Source: Fusobacterium ulcerans | Lineage (GTDB): Bacteria; Fusobacteriota; Fusobacteriia; Fusobacteriales; Fusobacteriaceae | Direction of reading: 5' to 3' | NCBI RefSeq assembly: GCF_003019675.1 | Contig: NZ_CP028105.1 | Location: 822,282 to 886,281, forward strand | Length of the DNA stretch: 64,000 nucleotides | Notes under the pieces: model-generated | Told to the model about the DNA's origin: nothing | The model's database searches: none | Seen by the model: only the letters and a program-made list of their open reading frames with translations | Shown: positions 21,064-29,569 of the stretch, piece after piece | Position numbering within the stretch: position 1 is the first letter of the stretch | How the letters are laid out: each line of letters starts with the position of its first letter | Position numbers and translations under genes: made by a program

Positions 21064-23226
21064 TTAATACACCCCTCTTTCATAGTTAAATGCTCTATAT
21101 ATTCCCGCTCTTGTTTCCATGTTCTCAAGGATTTCTCTTACTTCTTCTGGTGTTTCAATAGTAAATTCTGCAACTATTTCATCAATATGTAGTTTTTTCA
21201 TTCTGCTCATATCATTCAATATATTTAGAGGTCTTTCAAAGAATATTTCACTGTTCCCTATATTGTTCTGAACAACAGTAAATCTATCACCTTCACTATT
21301 TTCTATTGTTTCTCTGCTCCTGTCAAAAAGAGGTATTTCAACATACATTCCCTTTAATCTTGAATATCCCAATATAGCTTTTCTTAAACTTGTTTTACCT
21401 ATTTCCTTTATTTTTTCAAAACTTATTTCAGGAGAGAGTATTACAGTTTCAGCTTTTCCAAGTTTAGACAATTCTTCAATAGTATATCTATTAGATACAT
21501 TCAAATTCCAGTTTATAGTTGTATCATTATTTTTATTTTCAATAAGCTGATAGAGGTTTGAAGCAAGTTTATTATTTAAATCTTGCTCTTTCAACATTCC
21601 CTCTCTTGCTATATCATATCCTCTTCTGTATATTTTTTCTATTCCATATGATTTCACTGCTTTTTCCTGTGCATCATTTGATACTATTACTGACAGGATA
21701 ACTTCTCTTTCCTCATCTTCTTCATAAGGAATTTCATACTTTCTTCCTGTTTTTCTTCTGTAGCTTTCCACAAGAAGTTCTTCCAATTCTGCTGCTGCTT
21801 CTCTTCTTAAAGATTTTATCACTGATACAGGAAGGAATATTCCCTCTGATATATGACAGTCAACATTTACTATATTAAATGTGCTGTCACCAGATTCTTT
21901 CAATTTTTCTACAATATCTTCTGGAGTTGCTGCTCTTTTAGCTGCTGTTTCAATTTCATTTTCTCCTAGTTTTTCCACTCTGATTTTTTTCCCTTGATTG
22001 CTCACTGCTTCAAGTATCAATACAGGCTTCTCTCCTAGATTTCCAAAAAACTCTCCTGTTATATCCAATTTTTGATCATATTTCTTCAATTTATTCTCAA
22101 CATCATCATTTACTTCTTTAGCAAAACTTCTGAATATGTATTTGCTTCCTCTTGGTACATCTTTTAAAAATATAGTCTCTCCAGATTCAGCTGATTTTCT
22201 AGCCTCTTTTGAACCCTTCACTTCTATCTTATTCAGATATCCTCCACCAAGTTTTTCATAATCCTTAGAAAGATATATTATTCCATCTCCCAAGACTACC
22301 CTGTCTTTAAGCTTTAACTCTCTTCCAAATATTAATCCTATCTCTTTACCTAAATTATATGAATAATTTTTATTAATAAGCGATGAATCTGCTCCATGAA
22401 AATACCCTTTGCTGTATCCTCTGTTGAATATTTCAGATACTCTCTCTTCTGCTTTTTCTCCATTTATCATCTGAGAATAGTACCCTACAGTTTCAAATAC
22501 ATAGTTAGGATCTTTCATTCTTCCTTCAACTTTTATACTTTCTATTCCAATCTCTTTTAATTTCTGTATCTCATCATATCCCATCAGCTGATCTTTAGGA
22601 CTTAAAAGATACCCTTTATTTCCCTTGCTGTCAGTATATTCTTTTCTGCATGGCTGTGCACACATACCTCTATTACCGCTTCTGCTTCCTATAAAACTGC
22701 TCATATAGCAGTTGCCAGAATAACATATACATAGTGCTCCTGACACAAATATTTCTAATTCTATGCTTGTATTTTCTCTGATTTTTTTTATCTCTTCAAA
22801 TGTCATCTCTCTTGGAAGTACCACTCTTTTGAATCCTATTTTTCTAAGATATTCAGCTTCTATATGATTTCCTACTGTCATCTGTGTACTTCCATGATAT
22901 TCCATATCTGGAAAATTTTCTTTCATATATCTGAAATATCCCAAGTCCTGAACAATAACTGCATCAAGTCCATGTTCATAAAGAGCCTTCAAATTTTCAT
23001 AAAGAAAATCCATCTCTTTTTCCATCATTATTGTATTTAGTGTAAGAAATATTCTTACTCCTCTTTTATGAGCATAATCAAGCGCTTCTTTGTATTCCTC
23101 TAATGTAAAATTTTCAGCATTTCTTCTTGCTCCAAATCCTTTTAGTCCCATATATATCTCTTGGGCTCCTGCTTTTACAGCAGCATAAAATCTCTCCATA
23201 TTTCCTGCTGGAGCTACTATTTTCAT
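21064..23226 (-). CDS. U32 family peptidase (RlhA/YhbU-like, with DUF3656-type region)
   Basis: This is a 720-residue U32-family protein. The N-terminus MKIVAPAGNMERFYAAVKAGAQ and the cysteine-rich CICYSGNCYMSSFIGSRSGN...GMCAQPCR are diagnostic. The latter cysteines bind an Fe-S cluster in RNA-hydroxylation relatives. The long C-terminal part matches the extended U32 proteins typified by E. coli RlhA, which hydroxylates C2501 of 23S rRNA, rather than short collagenase-like peptidases. GAGGTAAATT precedes the ATG. It lies 8 bases after coaE and directly before pgpA. The exact substrate is inferred. Confidence 0.88.
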   Translation of the reverse strand: MKIVAPAGNMERFYAAVKAGAQEIYMGLKGFGARRNAENFTLEEYKEALDYAHKRGVRIFLTLNTIMMEKEMDFLYENLKALYEHGLDAVIVQDLGYFRYMKENFPDMEYHGSTQMTVGNHIEAEYLRKIGFKRVVLPREMTFEEIKKIRENTSIELEIFVSGALCICYSGNCYMSSFIGSRSGNRGMCAQPCRKEYTDSKGNKGYLLSPKDQLMGYDEIQKLKEIGIESIKVEGRMKDPNYVFETVGYYSQMINGEKAEERVSEIFNRGYSKGYFHGADSSLINKNYSYNLGKEIGLIFGRELKLKDRVVLGDGIIYLSKDYEKLGGGYLNKIEVKGSKEARKSAESGETIFLKDVPRGSKYIFRSFAKEVNDDVENKLKKYDQKLDITGEFFGNLGEKPVLILEAVSNQGKKIRVEKLGENEIETAAKRAATPEDIVEKLKESGDSTFNIVNVDCHISEGIFLPVSVIKSLRREAAAELEELLVESYRRKTGRKYEIPYEEDEEREVILSVIVSNDAQEKAVKSYGIEKIYRRGYDIAREGMLKEQDLNNKLASNLYQLIENKNNDTTINWNLNVSNRYTIEELSKLGKAETVILSPEISFEKIKEIGKTSLRKAILGYSRLKGMYVEIPLFDRSRETIENSEGDRFTVVQNNIGNSEIFFERPLNILNDMSRMKKLHIDEIVAEFTIETPEEVREILENMETRAGIYRAFNYERGVY

Positions 23227-23234
23227 AATTTACC

Positions 23235-23825
23235 TCACATTTTTATTTTTTGCAGATTACAGTATACCACATTTACCTGATTTTTTAAATCTTCCAGTGT
23301 ACTATTATTATTTATTACAATATCTGCTCTCTTTACTTTCTCTTCCAAATCCATTTGTGCTTCTATTATTTTTTCTGCCAGTTCTCTGCTGTTATTATCT
23401 CTTTCCATTACTCTCTTTGTCTGTAATTCTCTTTCCACATATACTACAATTATTTTATCACATAAATTTTCCATTTCAGCTTCATACAAAAGAGGAATAT
23501 CAAAAATGACAATAGATTCTTTCGGCGTCTCTTTCTTTTTTTCTACAAATATTTCTATAACCTGTGGATGTATTATTCCATTTAACTTTTTTAACAGCTC
23601 TCTGTTTTCAAAAGCTTTTTCTCTCAATTTTTCTCTTATTATTTTACCTTCTCCATCAAGAATGTCCCTTCCAAAAACCTCTGCTATTTTATCAATGGTA
23701 TCCTTTCTTTGACTGACTTCCTTTACTAATTCATCAGCATCTAATATCTCAAGACCTAATTCCTTAAAAAATTTGCTTACTGTGGATTTTCCACTTGCTA
23801 TTCCACCTGTCAGACCCACAATCAT
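23235..23825 (-). CDS. coaE: Dephospho-CoA kinase
   Basis: CoaE performs the last step of coenzyme A synthesis. The P-loop GLTGGIASGKSTVSKFF is at the start, with the DADELVKEV and IPLLYEAEM motifs later. I use the ATG at 23825, giving MIVGLTGG and 196 residues, because GAGGTGG lies 5 bases upstream. A GTG nine bases earlier (23834) lies inside that ribosome-binding site. It is the first gene of the coaE-U32-pgpA-cinA-XRE run. Confidence 0.95.
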   Translation of the reverse strand: MIVGLTGGIASGKSTVSKFFKELGLEILDADELVKEVSQRKDTIDKIAEVFGRDILDGEGKIIREKLREKAFENRELLKKLNGIIHPQVIEIFVEKKKETPKESIVIFDIPLLYEAEMENLCDKIIVVYVERELQTKRVMERDNNSRELAEKIIEAQMDLEEKVKRADIVINNNSTLEDLKNQVNVVYCNLQKIKM

Positions 23826-23949
23826 TCTGTCCACCTCATTTAAATTTCTATGTAAATAATACCATATTTTTCTCTTGAATTTAATTGAATATTAATTATT
23901 TTTTTACCTTCCGTTTATTATACTACATTTCATAAATTACAACAATTAT

Positions 23950-23976
23950 AAAAAGGCAGAATGTATAACTCTGCCC
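23950..23976 (-). terminator. Intrinsic terminator of the small membrane-peptide gene
   Basis: On the minus strand, GGGCAGAGTTATACATTCTGCCTTTTT is a 6-7-bp stem, 9-base loop and five Ts. It lies about 55 bases past the small ORF. Two further palindromes lie between stop and terminator: TTAGTTTACTAAACTAA, overlapping the stop codon, and CTCAAACCCCGCAGGGTTGAG (plus-strand reading, 24002-24022). Confidence 0.85.
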
Positions 23977-24029
23977 TTCCATCATTTTATTATATTTTCC
24001 ACTCAAACCCCGCAGGGTTGAGGCTTAGT

Positions 24030-24143
24030 TTAGTAAACTAAGAGATAAATCCATATAACAGCAATAATAATGATTAAGAGAACAGCTATAAAAGTACCTC
24101 CCTCAATCTTATTGTTGTTAAAATGAAACTCCAGTTTAAACAT
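24030..24143 (-). CDS. 37-residue single-pass membrane peptide, candidate type I toxin
   Basis: A short frame in what looks like an empty 500-base gap. The peptide begins MFKLEFHFNNNKIEGG. One hydrophobic helix then runs from about residue 17 to 36 (FIAVLLIIIIAVIWIYLLV), ending with Tyr37 and TAA. A perfect AAGGAGG site lies 7 bases before the ATG, with a near-consensus promoter and folded leader upstream and a terminator downstream, so it is clearly an expressed unit. Size, lone helix, strong ribosome-binding site and heavily folded RNA resemble type I toxin-antitoxin loci, but I do not recognise the family. A regulatory membrane microprotein is the alternative. Confidence 0.75.
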   Translation of the reverse strand: MFKLEFHFNNNKIEGGTFIAVLLIIIIAVIWIYLLVY

Positions 24144-24153
24144 ACTAAACCTC

Positions 24154-24265
24154 CTTGTTAAGATAGATTCTACTACTAATAAGAAACGCTAATTACTTAT
24201 TAGTATGAAAAAAGCTTCCACTAGTGTGAAAGCTTATCTCATAGCGTTTTATCTATCTTAACAAG
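24154..24265 (-). promoter_or_regulatory. Nested-hairpin 5' leader with internal terminator
   Basis: The leader RNA folds as one nested structure. The outer stem is a perfect 15 bp (24251-24265 with 24154-24168), its 3' arm abutting the GGAGG site of the small ORF. The middle stem is 8 bp (24242-24249 with 24184-24191). The inner hairpin AAGCTTTCAC/GTGGAAGCTT is followed by TTTTTT, an intrinsic terminator inside the leader. A competing ACTAATAAG/CTTATTAGT pair (24175-24183 with 24196-24204) is also possible. This can limit both transcription and ribosome access. Confidence 0.7.
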
Positions 24266-24284
24266 TACCCTTTCAGGTACTATT

Positions 24285-24312
24285 ATTATACCATATTTTA
24301 TAGAAAAGTCAA
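24285..24312 (-). promoter_or_regulatory. Sigma-70 promoter of the small membrane-peptide unit
   Basis: On the minus strand, TTGACT (24312-24307) and TATAAT (24290-24285) are separated by 16 bases, a near-consensus promoter. Transcription would begin near 24278. A short hairpin AGTACCTGAAAGGGTACT then opens the leader. Confidence 0.8.
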
Positions 24313-24335
24313 TTTTACACTTTTATATCCCTAGA

Positions 24336-25424
24336 CTAATCTAAAAAGTTTTCATTAAAATAAGCTACCAGTGATTTCATCACCTTTTCTGTTCCACCTA
24401 CTGTATATAGATCTATTCCAGCCACTCCTTTTTCACATTTATATTCTAAGCTTACTATCATCTGTTCATGATAATTTTGAGCTAGAGAAAATTTAGAAAA
24501 AGCTATATTTCTGTCTGGATTATAATATACAACTTTTAATTTTTCAACATATGGTGAACATTTCAATGAATTTACTATATTTTCCAACTCATCAGTTACT
24601 GGTATACTTCCAGGCATCTCTTTATCTGATGGTGAATGTTTGCTTGTACTTAAAGGAAGATTGCTTGTTGAGGTCATTCTCTTCATGTAAAATTCTCCCA
24701 TAGCTGAAAATTCTGCATAAACTTCTCCATCTTCCTCATCAAATTCTATAAAATTTTTCAAATAAGGACTTTTTACTAAAATATCCTTAATCTCAGATTC
24801 TTTAACTTTTTCTTTTCTTTCTATCAATTTAAAAAATTCTTTATTCTCTAAATAAAAGTCATAATCTATCTTCATTGGCAAAGGAGATATTTCTGTCACT
24901 TCATTAAATTCATCAAACATAAAGTATGATTTCAAGTGTAAAAGCTGTGCCATAAGCCCTACTAGAAATATTTCTGCCTTGTATCCTCCCACTGTGCACA
25001 CACTGACATTTAAACTATTTCCTATTTTATTAACTATGTTTCTTATCTCTTCTGTAAGCCCTTTAAGACCAATAGTTTTAAATTCTTTATGATTTCTTTT
25101 GTTCAAATTATGAATAATTCTTTTTTCTACTATTTTAGCTATATTCTTTTTAAGAATGAACTCTTCAAGGACATCTCCAGCCAATTTTCCATTTTCAGTT
25201 TCATGAATTATTAAAAATATTCTCTTTCCAGAAAATATTTTTTTCTCTGTAAGATTTTCAAGAGCCATTATTTCTGCTCCATATCTTCTATCTCTTAAGT
25301 CATTCATATTTTCTTTTTCATAGTACCCAAGTATATCTTCTTTGGTTATATTTTCTTTCTTTGGGTTGTTAGCAATGTAGTTTTCTACAAGACTAGTTCC
25401 CACAGTCATAATAATGTTATCCAT
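24336..25424 (-). CDS. Stand-alone CARF-domain protein (APE2256/Csx-like), possible nuclease effector
   Basis: A 362-residue protein whose first 190 residues look like a CRISPR-associated Rossmann-fold (CARF) domain: MDNIIMTVGTSLVENY at the start, then VSVCTVGGYKAEIFLVGL, and FDEFNEVTEISPLP. CARF domains bind cyclic oligoadenylates. A winged-helix-like linker follows (about 205-265, ending EFSAMGEFYMKRM). The last 90 residues could be a small RelE-like toxin fold, which I cannot confirm. The ATG at 25424 is chosen for its GGAGG site 8 bases upstream. No cas genes or repeats were seen in the window. Confidence 0.7.
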   Translation of the reverse strand: MDNIIMTVGTSLVENYIANNPKKENITKEDILGYYEKENMNDLRDRRYGAEIMALENLTEKKIFSGKRIFLIIHETENGKLAGDVLEEFILKKNIAKIVEKRIIHNLNKRNHKEFKTIGLKGLTEEIRNIVNKIGNSLNVSVCTVGGYKAEIFLVGLMAQLLHLKSYFMFDEFNEVTEISPLPMKIDYDFYLENKEFFKLIERKEKVKESEIKDILVKSPYLKNFIEFDEEDGEVYAEFSAMGEFYMKRMTSTSNLPLSTSKHSPSDKEMPGSIPVTDELENIVNSLKCSPYVEKLKVVYYNPDRNIAFSKFSLAQNYHEQMIVSLEYKCEKGVAGIDLYTVGGTEKVMKSLVAYFNENFLD

Positions 25425-25461
25425 TATGAGTTCCTCCATTCTGAATGTTTTTCTACCTAAT

Positions 25462-25490
25462 TTATTACCCTCTTAAAAGTCATTTGTCAA
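25462..25490 (-). promoter_or_regulatory. Probable promoter of the CARF gene
   Basis: On the minus strand, TTGACA (25490-25485) and TAATAA (25467-25462) have a 17-base spacer, about 35 bases ahead of the CARF start codon. Confidence 0.6.
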
Positions 25491-26105
25491 TAGTTACTCC
25501 TGTATTTTTTTTAATTTCACGAAATAGTGAATCTTTGTATTTTTTAATTTATCAAAAGATCAGAGATTTTTTCTGCTCTTGTTTGCCAGTTCTTGTATGA
25601 TTATATGCTGAATTTTCAATTTTTGTAATTTCATTTTGTATATGCTAGTATTACCTGATCTTCTCCTGTTTCTATTTTACTTCCCCCTGTGTTTTTTATT
25701 TTTCCTAGGAATATAATACCCTTTTGAGAAAAAATAAACCAGTGCACTAATGTGTAGATTTGTGCAAGTTTGTGCATTTAAAATTTATTCCAGTAAAAAT
25801 CAAGATTTCTGTACAGATTAAAATATTATTTTTATTTTTGAATTTCATACTTTTTCTTACACCCCTGTGTGTGTATTATTTATATCTTTTACTCTTTTAT
25901 TATCTTCTAAAAGAAACTATCTTCTGATGGCTCCAAAAATCCACTAACGGTTTTGCCATGATTGATTCTTCCATTAATAGTTTTTATCCAAATATTTTTT
26001 AATTTATTTTTTATCAAAACTAGTCCGTCATTTTTTTAAATATTTTTACTTGCTTTTTAAAATTCGTTTTTCAATTTAAACGCGAACTTTTTTATTGAAA
26101 TAAAA
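25491..26105. other. 600-base intergenic region without a convincing gene
   Basis: Very A+T-rich sequence between the CARF gene and the adenine deaminase terminator. It contains several GTGCA words around 25740-25775 and a 48-codon minus-strand open frame (25631-25777) that lacks a ribosome-binding site. Nothing in it reads as a known protein, RNA or mobile end. It may be eroded DNA. Confidence 0.5.
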
Positions 26106-26106
26106 A

Positions 26107-26140
26107 ATGGAGAAAAATCTTAAAGATCTTCTCCACTTTT
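26107..26140 (-). terminator. Terminator after adenine deaminase (possibly bidirectional)
   Basis: The stem TGGAGAA/TTCTCCA is followed by TTTTTTA on the minus strand and CTTTTTTC on the plus strand. It sits directly after the stop of the adenine deaminase gene. Confidence 0.7.
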
Positions 26141-26142
26141 TT

Positions 26143-27855
26143 CTATGCTATAAGACTTACTACTTTTGATTCTGCTACATCAATAAGTCCTTTATCTGTT
26201 ATCTTTAATGCTGGTGATACAGGAAGAGACAGAGTACATAGAGACATTATAGGATTATAGTGCTTATATCCAAGAGCTTTCATAGCACCTCTCAATTTCT
26301 CTACTTCTTTTCCTAATTCCTCTACACTTTTTTCTGATAATATTCCAGCCACTGGCAATTCAACCTCAGCAAGAATATTTCCATTTTCCACAGCACATAT
26401 TCCACCTTGAATTTCAATTATTCTGTTGGCAGCTTTAATTATATCTACAGCAGTTTTTCCTATCACCATCAAATTATGATGATCGTGAGCATAAGTTGTT
26501 GCTATTGCTCCTTTTTTTATTGAATCTCCAGTCACAAGACCAAAGCCTATATTTCCATTTTTTCCATGTCTTTCAAATACTGCTATCAAGCAATACTCAC
26601 TGCTTTCCCAATCTAGATATCCATCTTTTACTGGAACAGGTCTGATAAGTTCTTTAGTTCTTGTGCTTCCATCACTTACTTCTATAACTCTGCACATAAC
26701 TTCTTTTTCAGTAGTTTCTACTGGTATTTTTATATCTTCAGCTTTTATATTTTTTACATGAACACTTCTATAAAAATCCTCTGGAAATCTGTATGTTGTA
26801 GGAATATATTTTTTCTCCTCTGAAGAGTTATATACTTCCTTTCCGTCAATAAAAGTATTTTTTATCTCAAATTTTTCCAAATCTTCTACAAATAAAAAGT
26901 CTGCTTTTTTTCCAGGTGCTAATACTCCTCTGTCTAAAAGGTGCATTCTTCTAGCTGGAGTATATGTTGCTGAATATATAGCGTCTTCTATTCTAAACCC
27001 CTCTTTAACAGCTTTTTTCATAACTACATTTAAGTGCCCTTCATTAAGAAAAGTATCAGCCATTACATCATCAGTTACAAAAGAAAAATGCTCATAAAGA
27101 TTATTTTCTTTAATGTAGTCTATCAATTCTTTTTCAATAGATTTTGCCTGTATTTCAACAAACATACCATTTTCAAATCTTTGCTTAAATTCTTCCATTG
27201 TATGTTCTGTATGATCTCCATTTATTCCAAGATATAGGAATTTTGAAAGTTCAAGATCAAGAAGTTTTGGGCAATGTCCTTCAATAGCATATGTTGGTTT
27301 TTCCTTTTTCACATATTCTATAAATCTGCATATCTCCAAAGTATCATCTACTATAACTTTTCTGTAATTCATTACTTCTCCAACACAGATAACATTTGGA
27401 TTTTCAGCAATTTTCTTCATTCCTTCACAATCAATTACTGCTCCTGTTGTCTCCAATTCCTCAGAAGTAGAGGGAACACTGCTAGGTATTCCATAAAATA
27501 TACTTGTATCAATATTATCTTCTGCCTTTATCATAGCATATATACCTCTGTCGCCAAAGACATTGGCTATTTCATGAGGTTCAGCTACTATAGTAGTAAC
27601 TCCGTTCTTTGCAAGCTGATGGCAGAATGGTGCTGGTGTCATCATAGAACTCTCTATGTGCATATGAATATCTATCAAGCCAGGTACCATGTATTGATTT
27701 TTTCCATCTATAATTTTTTCAGCATCAAATTCTATCTCTTTTTTAGTATCTACATGAAGTATTTTTTTATCCAATATAGCTACATTGGCTTCTTTAAATT
27801 TTTTTAAATATGAATTGTAGATTTTTACATTTTTGATCAATAAATCTATTTTCAT
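26143..27855 (-). CDS. ade: Adenine deaminase
   Basis: Converts adenine to hypoxanthine and ammonia. The 570-residue protein has the amidohydrolase metal motif GLIDIHMHIESSMM near residue 60, the conserved VAEPHEIANVFG, EGHCPKL and AHDHHNLMVIG motifs, and a C-terminal adenine-deaminase domain ending in the GLID-V region. The start has AGGAGAAAAGA upstream. It follows the NCS2 purine permease gene by 22 bases, so uptake and deamination are probably co-transcribed for purine salvage or as a nitrogen source. Confidence 0.96.
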   Translation of the reverse strand: MKIDLLIKNVKIYNSYLKKFKEANVAILDKKILHVDTKKEIEFDAEKIIDGKNQYMVPGLIDIHMHIESSMMTPAPFCHQLAKNGVTTIVAEPHEIANVFGDRGIYAMIKAEDNIDTSIFYGIPSSVPSTSEELETTGAVIDCEGMKKIAENPNVICVGEVMNYRKVIVDDTLEICRFIEYVKKEKPTYAIEGHCPKLLDLELSKFLYLGINGDHTEHTMEEFKQRFENGMFVEIQAKSIEKELIDYIKENNLYEHFSFVTDDVMADTFLNEGHLNVVMKKAVKEGFRIEDAIYSATYTPARRMHLLDRGVLAPGKKADFLFVEDLEKFEIKNTFIDGKEVYNSSEEKKYIPTTYRFPEDFYRSVHVKNIKAEDIKIPVETTEKEVMCRVIEVSDGSTRTKELIRPVPVKDGYLDWESSEYCLIAVFERHGKNGNIGFGLVTGDSIKKGAIATTYAHDHHNLMVIGKTAVDIIKAANRIIEIQGGICAVENGNILAEVELPVAGILSEKSVEELGKEVEKLRGAMKALGYKHYNPIMSLCTLSLPVSPALKITDKGLIDVAESKVVSLIA

Positions 27856-27877
27856 TCTTTTCTCCTGTTTTTATTTT

Positions 27878-29185
27878 CTATATTGTCAATGTATAGAAAT
27901 AGTAGCAAAGAATTGCTGCAAAAGGATACATAGCTGCTGGTACTTCTTTGCTTCTTCCACTTGCTAATTTTAATATTACATAAACGATTATTGCTGCGGA
28001 TATACCATTTGCAACGTTAAATGTAAATATTGTTAAAGCCACTGATAAAAATGCTGGTATACATTCTGTAGCATCATCATAATTTATGTTTCTCATTCCG
28101 CTAAGCATTTTTACCCCAATAAGCATTAATGTCGGAGCAGTTGCTGCTGCTGGTATCATTAAAGCTAATGGTGTTATCAGGAACATAAGTAAAAATACTA
28201 CTGATGTAGATATAGAAGTAAGCCCTGTTTTTCCTCCAGCTTCTACTCCACTTGCTGATTCCAAGTATGTAGTCATACATGGCATACAGAAGAAGCTTCC
28301 CAATACAGTAGAAATAGAATCTACATAGAAGCATTTTTCTATTCCTGGAAGATTTCCATCTTTATCTAAAAGCCCTGCCTTTGCTCCTACACCTATAACA
28401 GTTCCAAAAGTAGAGAAAAAGTCAGGTATGAAAAGAGCAAATAAGAACGGAATATATTTTATATTCAATGCTCCAATTATATCAATATTAAATGCCATTT
28501 CTGCAACACTTCCAGGAGCTGCAAAGATAGTAGTAGGTATTTTAGTAACTCCTAAAGGGATTCCTATTATTGTTGTAAGAATTATTGCAAGAATAACTCC
28601 TCCATTTACTTTTCTTATCTCTAATACTAAAAGTATAACAAGTCCTATAACTGCAAGAATTGCTGCTGGACTTGTAAGATCTCCAAATCCAAGTACATTC
28701 TTCTTCGCATTTGCAACTATTATTCCAGCATTTTTAAATCCAAGGAGAGATATGAATAATCCAATACCTGCACTGATAGATATTTTTATACTCAATGGAA
28801 TAAGTTTTACAATAAGGTCTCTAAGTCCTACAAATGAAATGATAACAAATAAAATTCCTTCCCAGAATATAACTCCTGAAGCCACTGCTGGAGACATTTC
28901 CTCTCCAACTATCATAGTTATTGCATAAACTCCTACACTTCCAAGCCCTGGTCCCAATACAAATGGTCTGTTAGTTACAAGTCCCATTGCTGTAGATGTT
29001 ACAGCACATAATATGATGACCATAGTAAGAACTGCTGCTTTGCTGAACCCTGCTGCCCCCATCATAGATGGCACAGTTGCCAGTACATATGCCATTGTTG
29101 CAAATGTAGTTATTCCCGCTAATATTTCAGTTTTCACATCAGTTCCATGTTCTTTCAGCTTAAATTGCTTCTCTAAAAAATCCAT
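27878..29185 (-). CDS. NCS2 family purine permease (AzgA-like)
   Basis: This 435-residue, roughly 12-14-helix transporter opens KEHGTDVKTEILAGITTFATMAYV, typical of the AzgA/PbuG-type hypoxanthine/adenine/guanine permeases. NRPFVLGPGLGSVGVYA is the substrate-loop segment and FFSTFGTVIGVGAKAG the second signature. Co-transcription with adenine deaminase makes adenine or a related purine the likely cargo. AAGGGGGAAA precedes the ATG. A promoter is visible about 45 bases upstream. I saw no purine riboswitch in the leader. Confidence 0.9.
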   Translation of the reverse strand: MDFLEKQFKLKEHGTDVKTEILAGITTFATMAYVLATVPSMMGAAGFSKAAVLTMVIILCAVTSTAMGLVTNRPFVLGPGLGSVGVYAITMIVGEEMSPAVASGVIFWEGILFVIISFVGLRDLIVKLIPLSIKISISAGIGLFISLLGFKNAGIIVANAKKNVLGFGDLTSPAAILAVIGLVILLVLEIRKVNGGVILAIILTTIIGIPLGVTKIPTTIFAAPGSVAEMAFNIDIIGALNIKYIPFLFALFIPDFFSTFGTVIGVGAKAGLLDKDGNLPGIEKCFYVDSISTVLGSFFCMPCMTTYLESASGVEAGGKTGLTSISTSVVFLLMFLITPLALMIPAAATAPTLMLIGVKMLSGMRNINYDDATECIPAFLSVALTIFTFNVANGISAAIIVYVILKLASGRSKEVPAAMYPFAAILCYYFYTLTI

Positions 29186-29227
29186 TTTAAAAATTTCCCC
29201 CTTAAATTTTATAAATTAATATGAAGT

Positions 29228-29255
29228 AGTATAACACAAATTCTGGTTTTTTCAA
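29228..29255 (-). promoter_or_regulatory. Promoter of the purine permease-adenine deaminase unit
   Basis: On the minus strand, TTGAAA (29255-29250) and TATACT (29233-29228) have a 16-base spacer. The leader to the ATG is only about 40 bases. Confidence 0.6.
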
Positions 29256-29337
29256 ACTATTTTATATACCCAGTCTATACTGTTTATATGCTCATTTTAT
29301 AGAACTTTTTTAATCTGTTTTCATGTTCTAAAAAACA

Positions 29338-29366
29338 TTGACTTTTTTAATGAAGTATAGTATTCT
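29338..29366 (+). promoter_or_regulatory. Promoter of fimbrial unit 1
   Basis: TTGACT and TATTCT are separated by 17 bases, about 40 bases ahead of the first c-di-GMP aptamer. Confidence 0.7.
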
Positions 29367-29410
29367 TTAATTGAACATAGTCGCTAAAAAAACGATTCAA
29401 ACATTTTTTA

Positions 29411-29525
29411 TGGCAAAGTAATGGAAACATTACGACGCAAAGCTATAGGGCCTGTAAAGTGGCAGCCAGTTGCAATTCTAAAAATACAGAGCTACTCTGT
29501 CTTTTTGTGATTGCACTTTTTTTAT
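29411..29525 (+). ncRNA. Cyclic-di-GMP-I (GEMM) riboswitch 1 with terminator
   Basis: The aptamer (29411-29475) has a GAAA-capped P2 (GTAATG-GAAA-CATTAC), the invariant GACGCAAAGC linker, the GGGCCTGTAA region and GGCAGCCAGTTGC, the class I GEMM pattern. GCAA at 29413 pairs with TTGC at 29470 to close P1. The same TTGCAAT also pairs with ATTGCA at 29510-29515, followed by a long T-run. An inner ACAGAG/CTCTGT hairpin completes the intrinsic terminator. Ligand-stabilised P1 should block the terminator, so an ON switch is predicted. Confidence 0.9.
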
Positions 29526-29569
29526 CTAAATTACTAATTTAGTTATTTATATATTTTGGAGGAAAATTT

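Noticed and set aside
25631-25777. 48-residue minus-strand frame starting MHKLAQIYTLVHWF
   Set aside because: There is no ribosome-binding site, no promoter link and no recognisable family. It lies in apparently eroded DNA.
24000-26142. CRISPR array near the CARF protein
   Set aside because: No regularly spaced direct repeats were seen. The repeats present are inverted and belong to the leader or terminators.
27274-27807. Plus-strand open frame of 177 codons, aromatic- and serine-rich
   Set aside because: It is antisense to adenine deaminase and its composition is typical of a mirror frame.
29186-29330. Possible purine riboswitch ahead of the NCS2 permease
   Set aside because: The leader is only about 40 bases and lacks the conserved purine-aptamer loops and helices.
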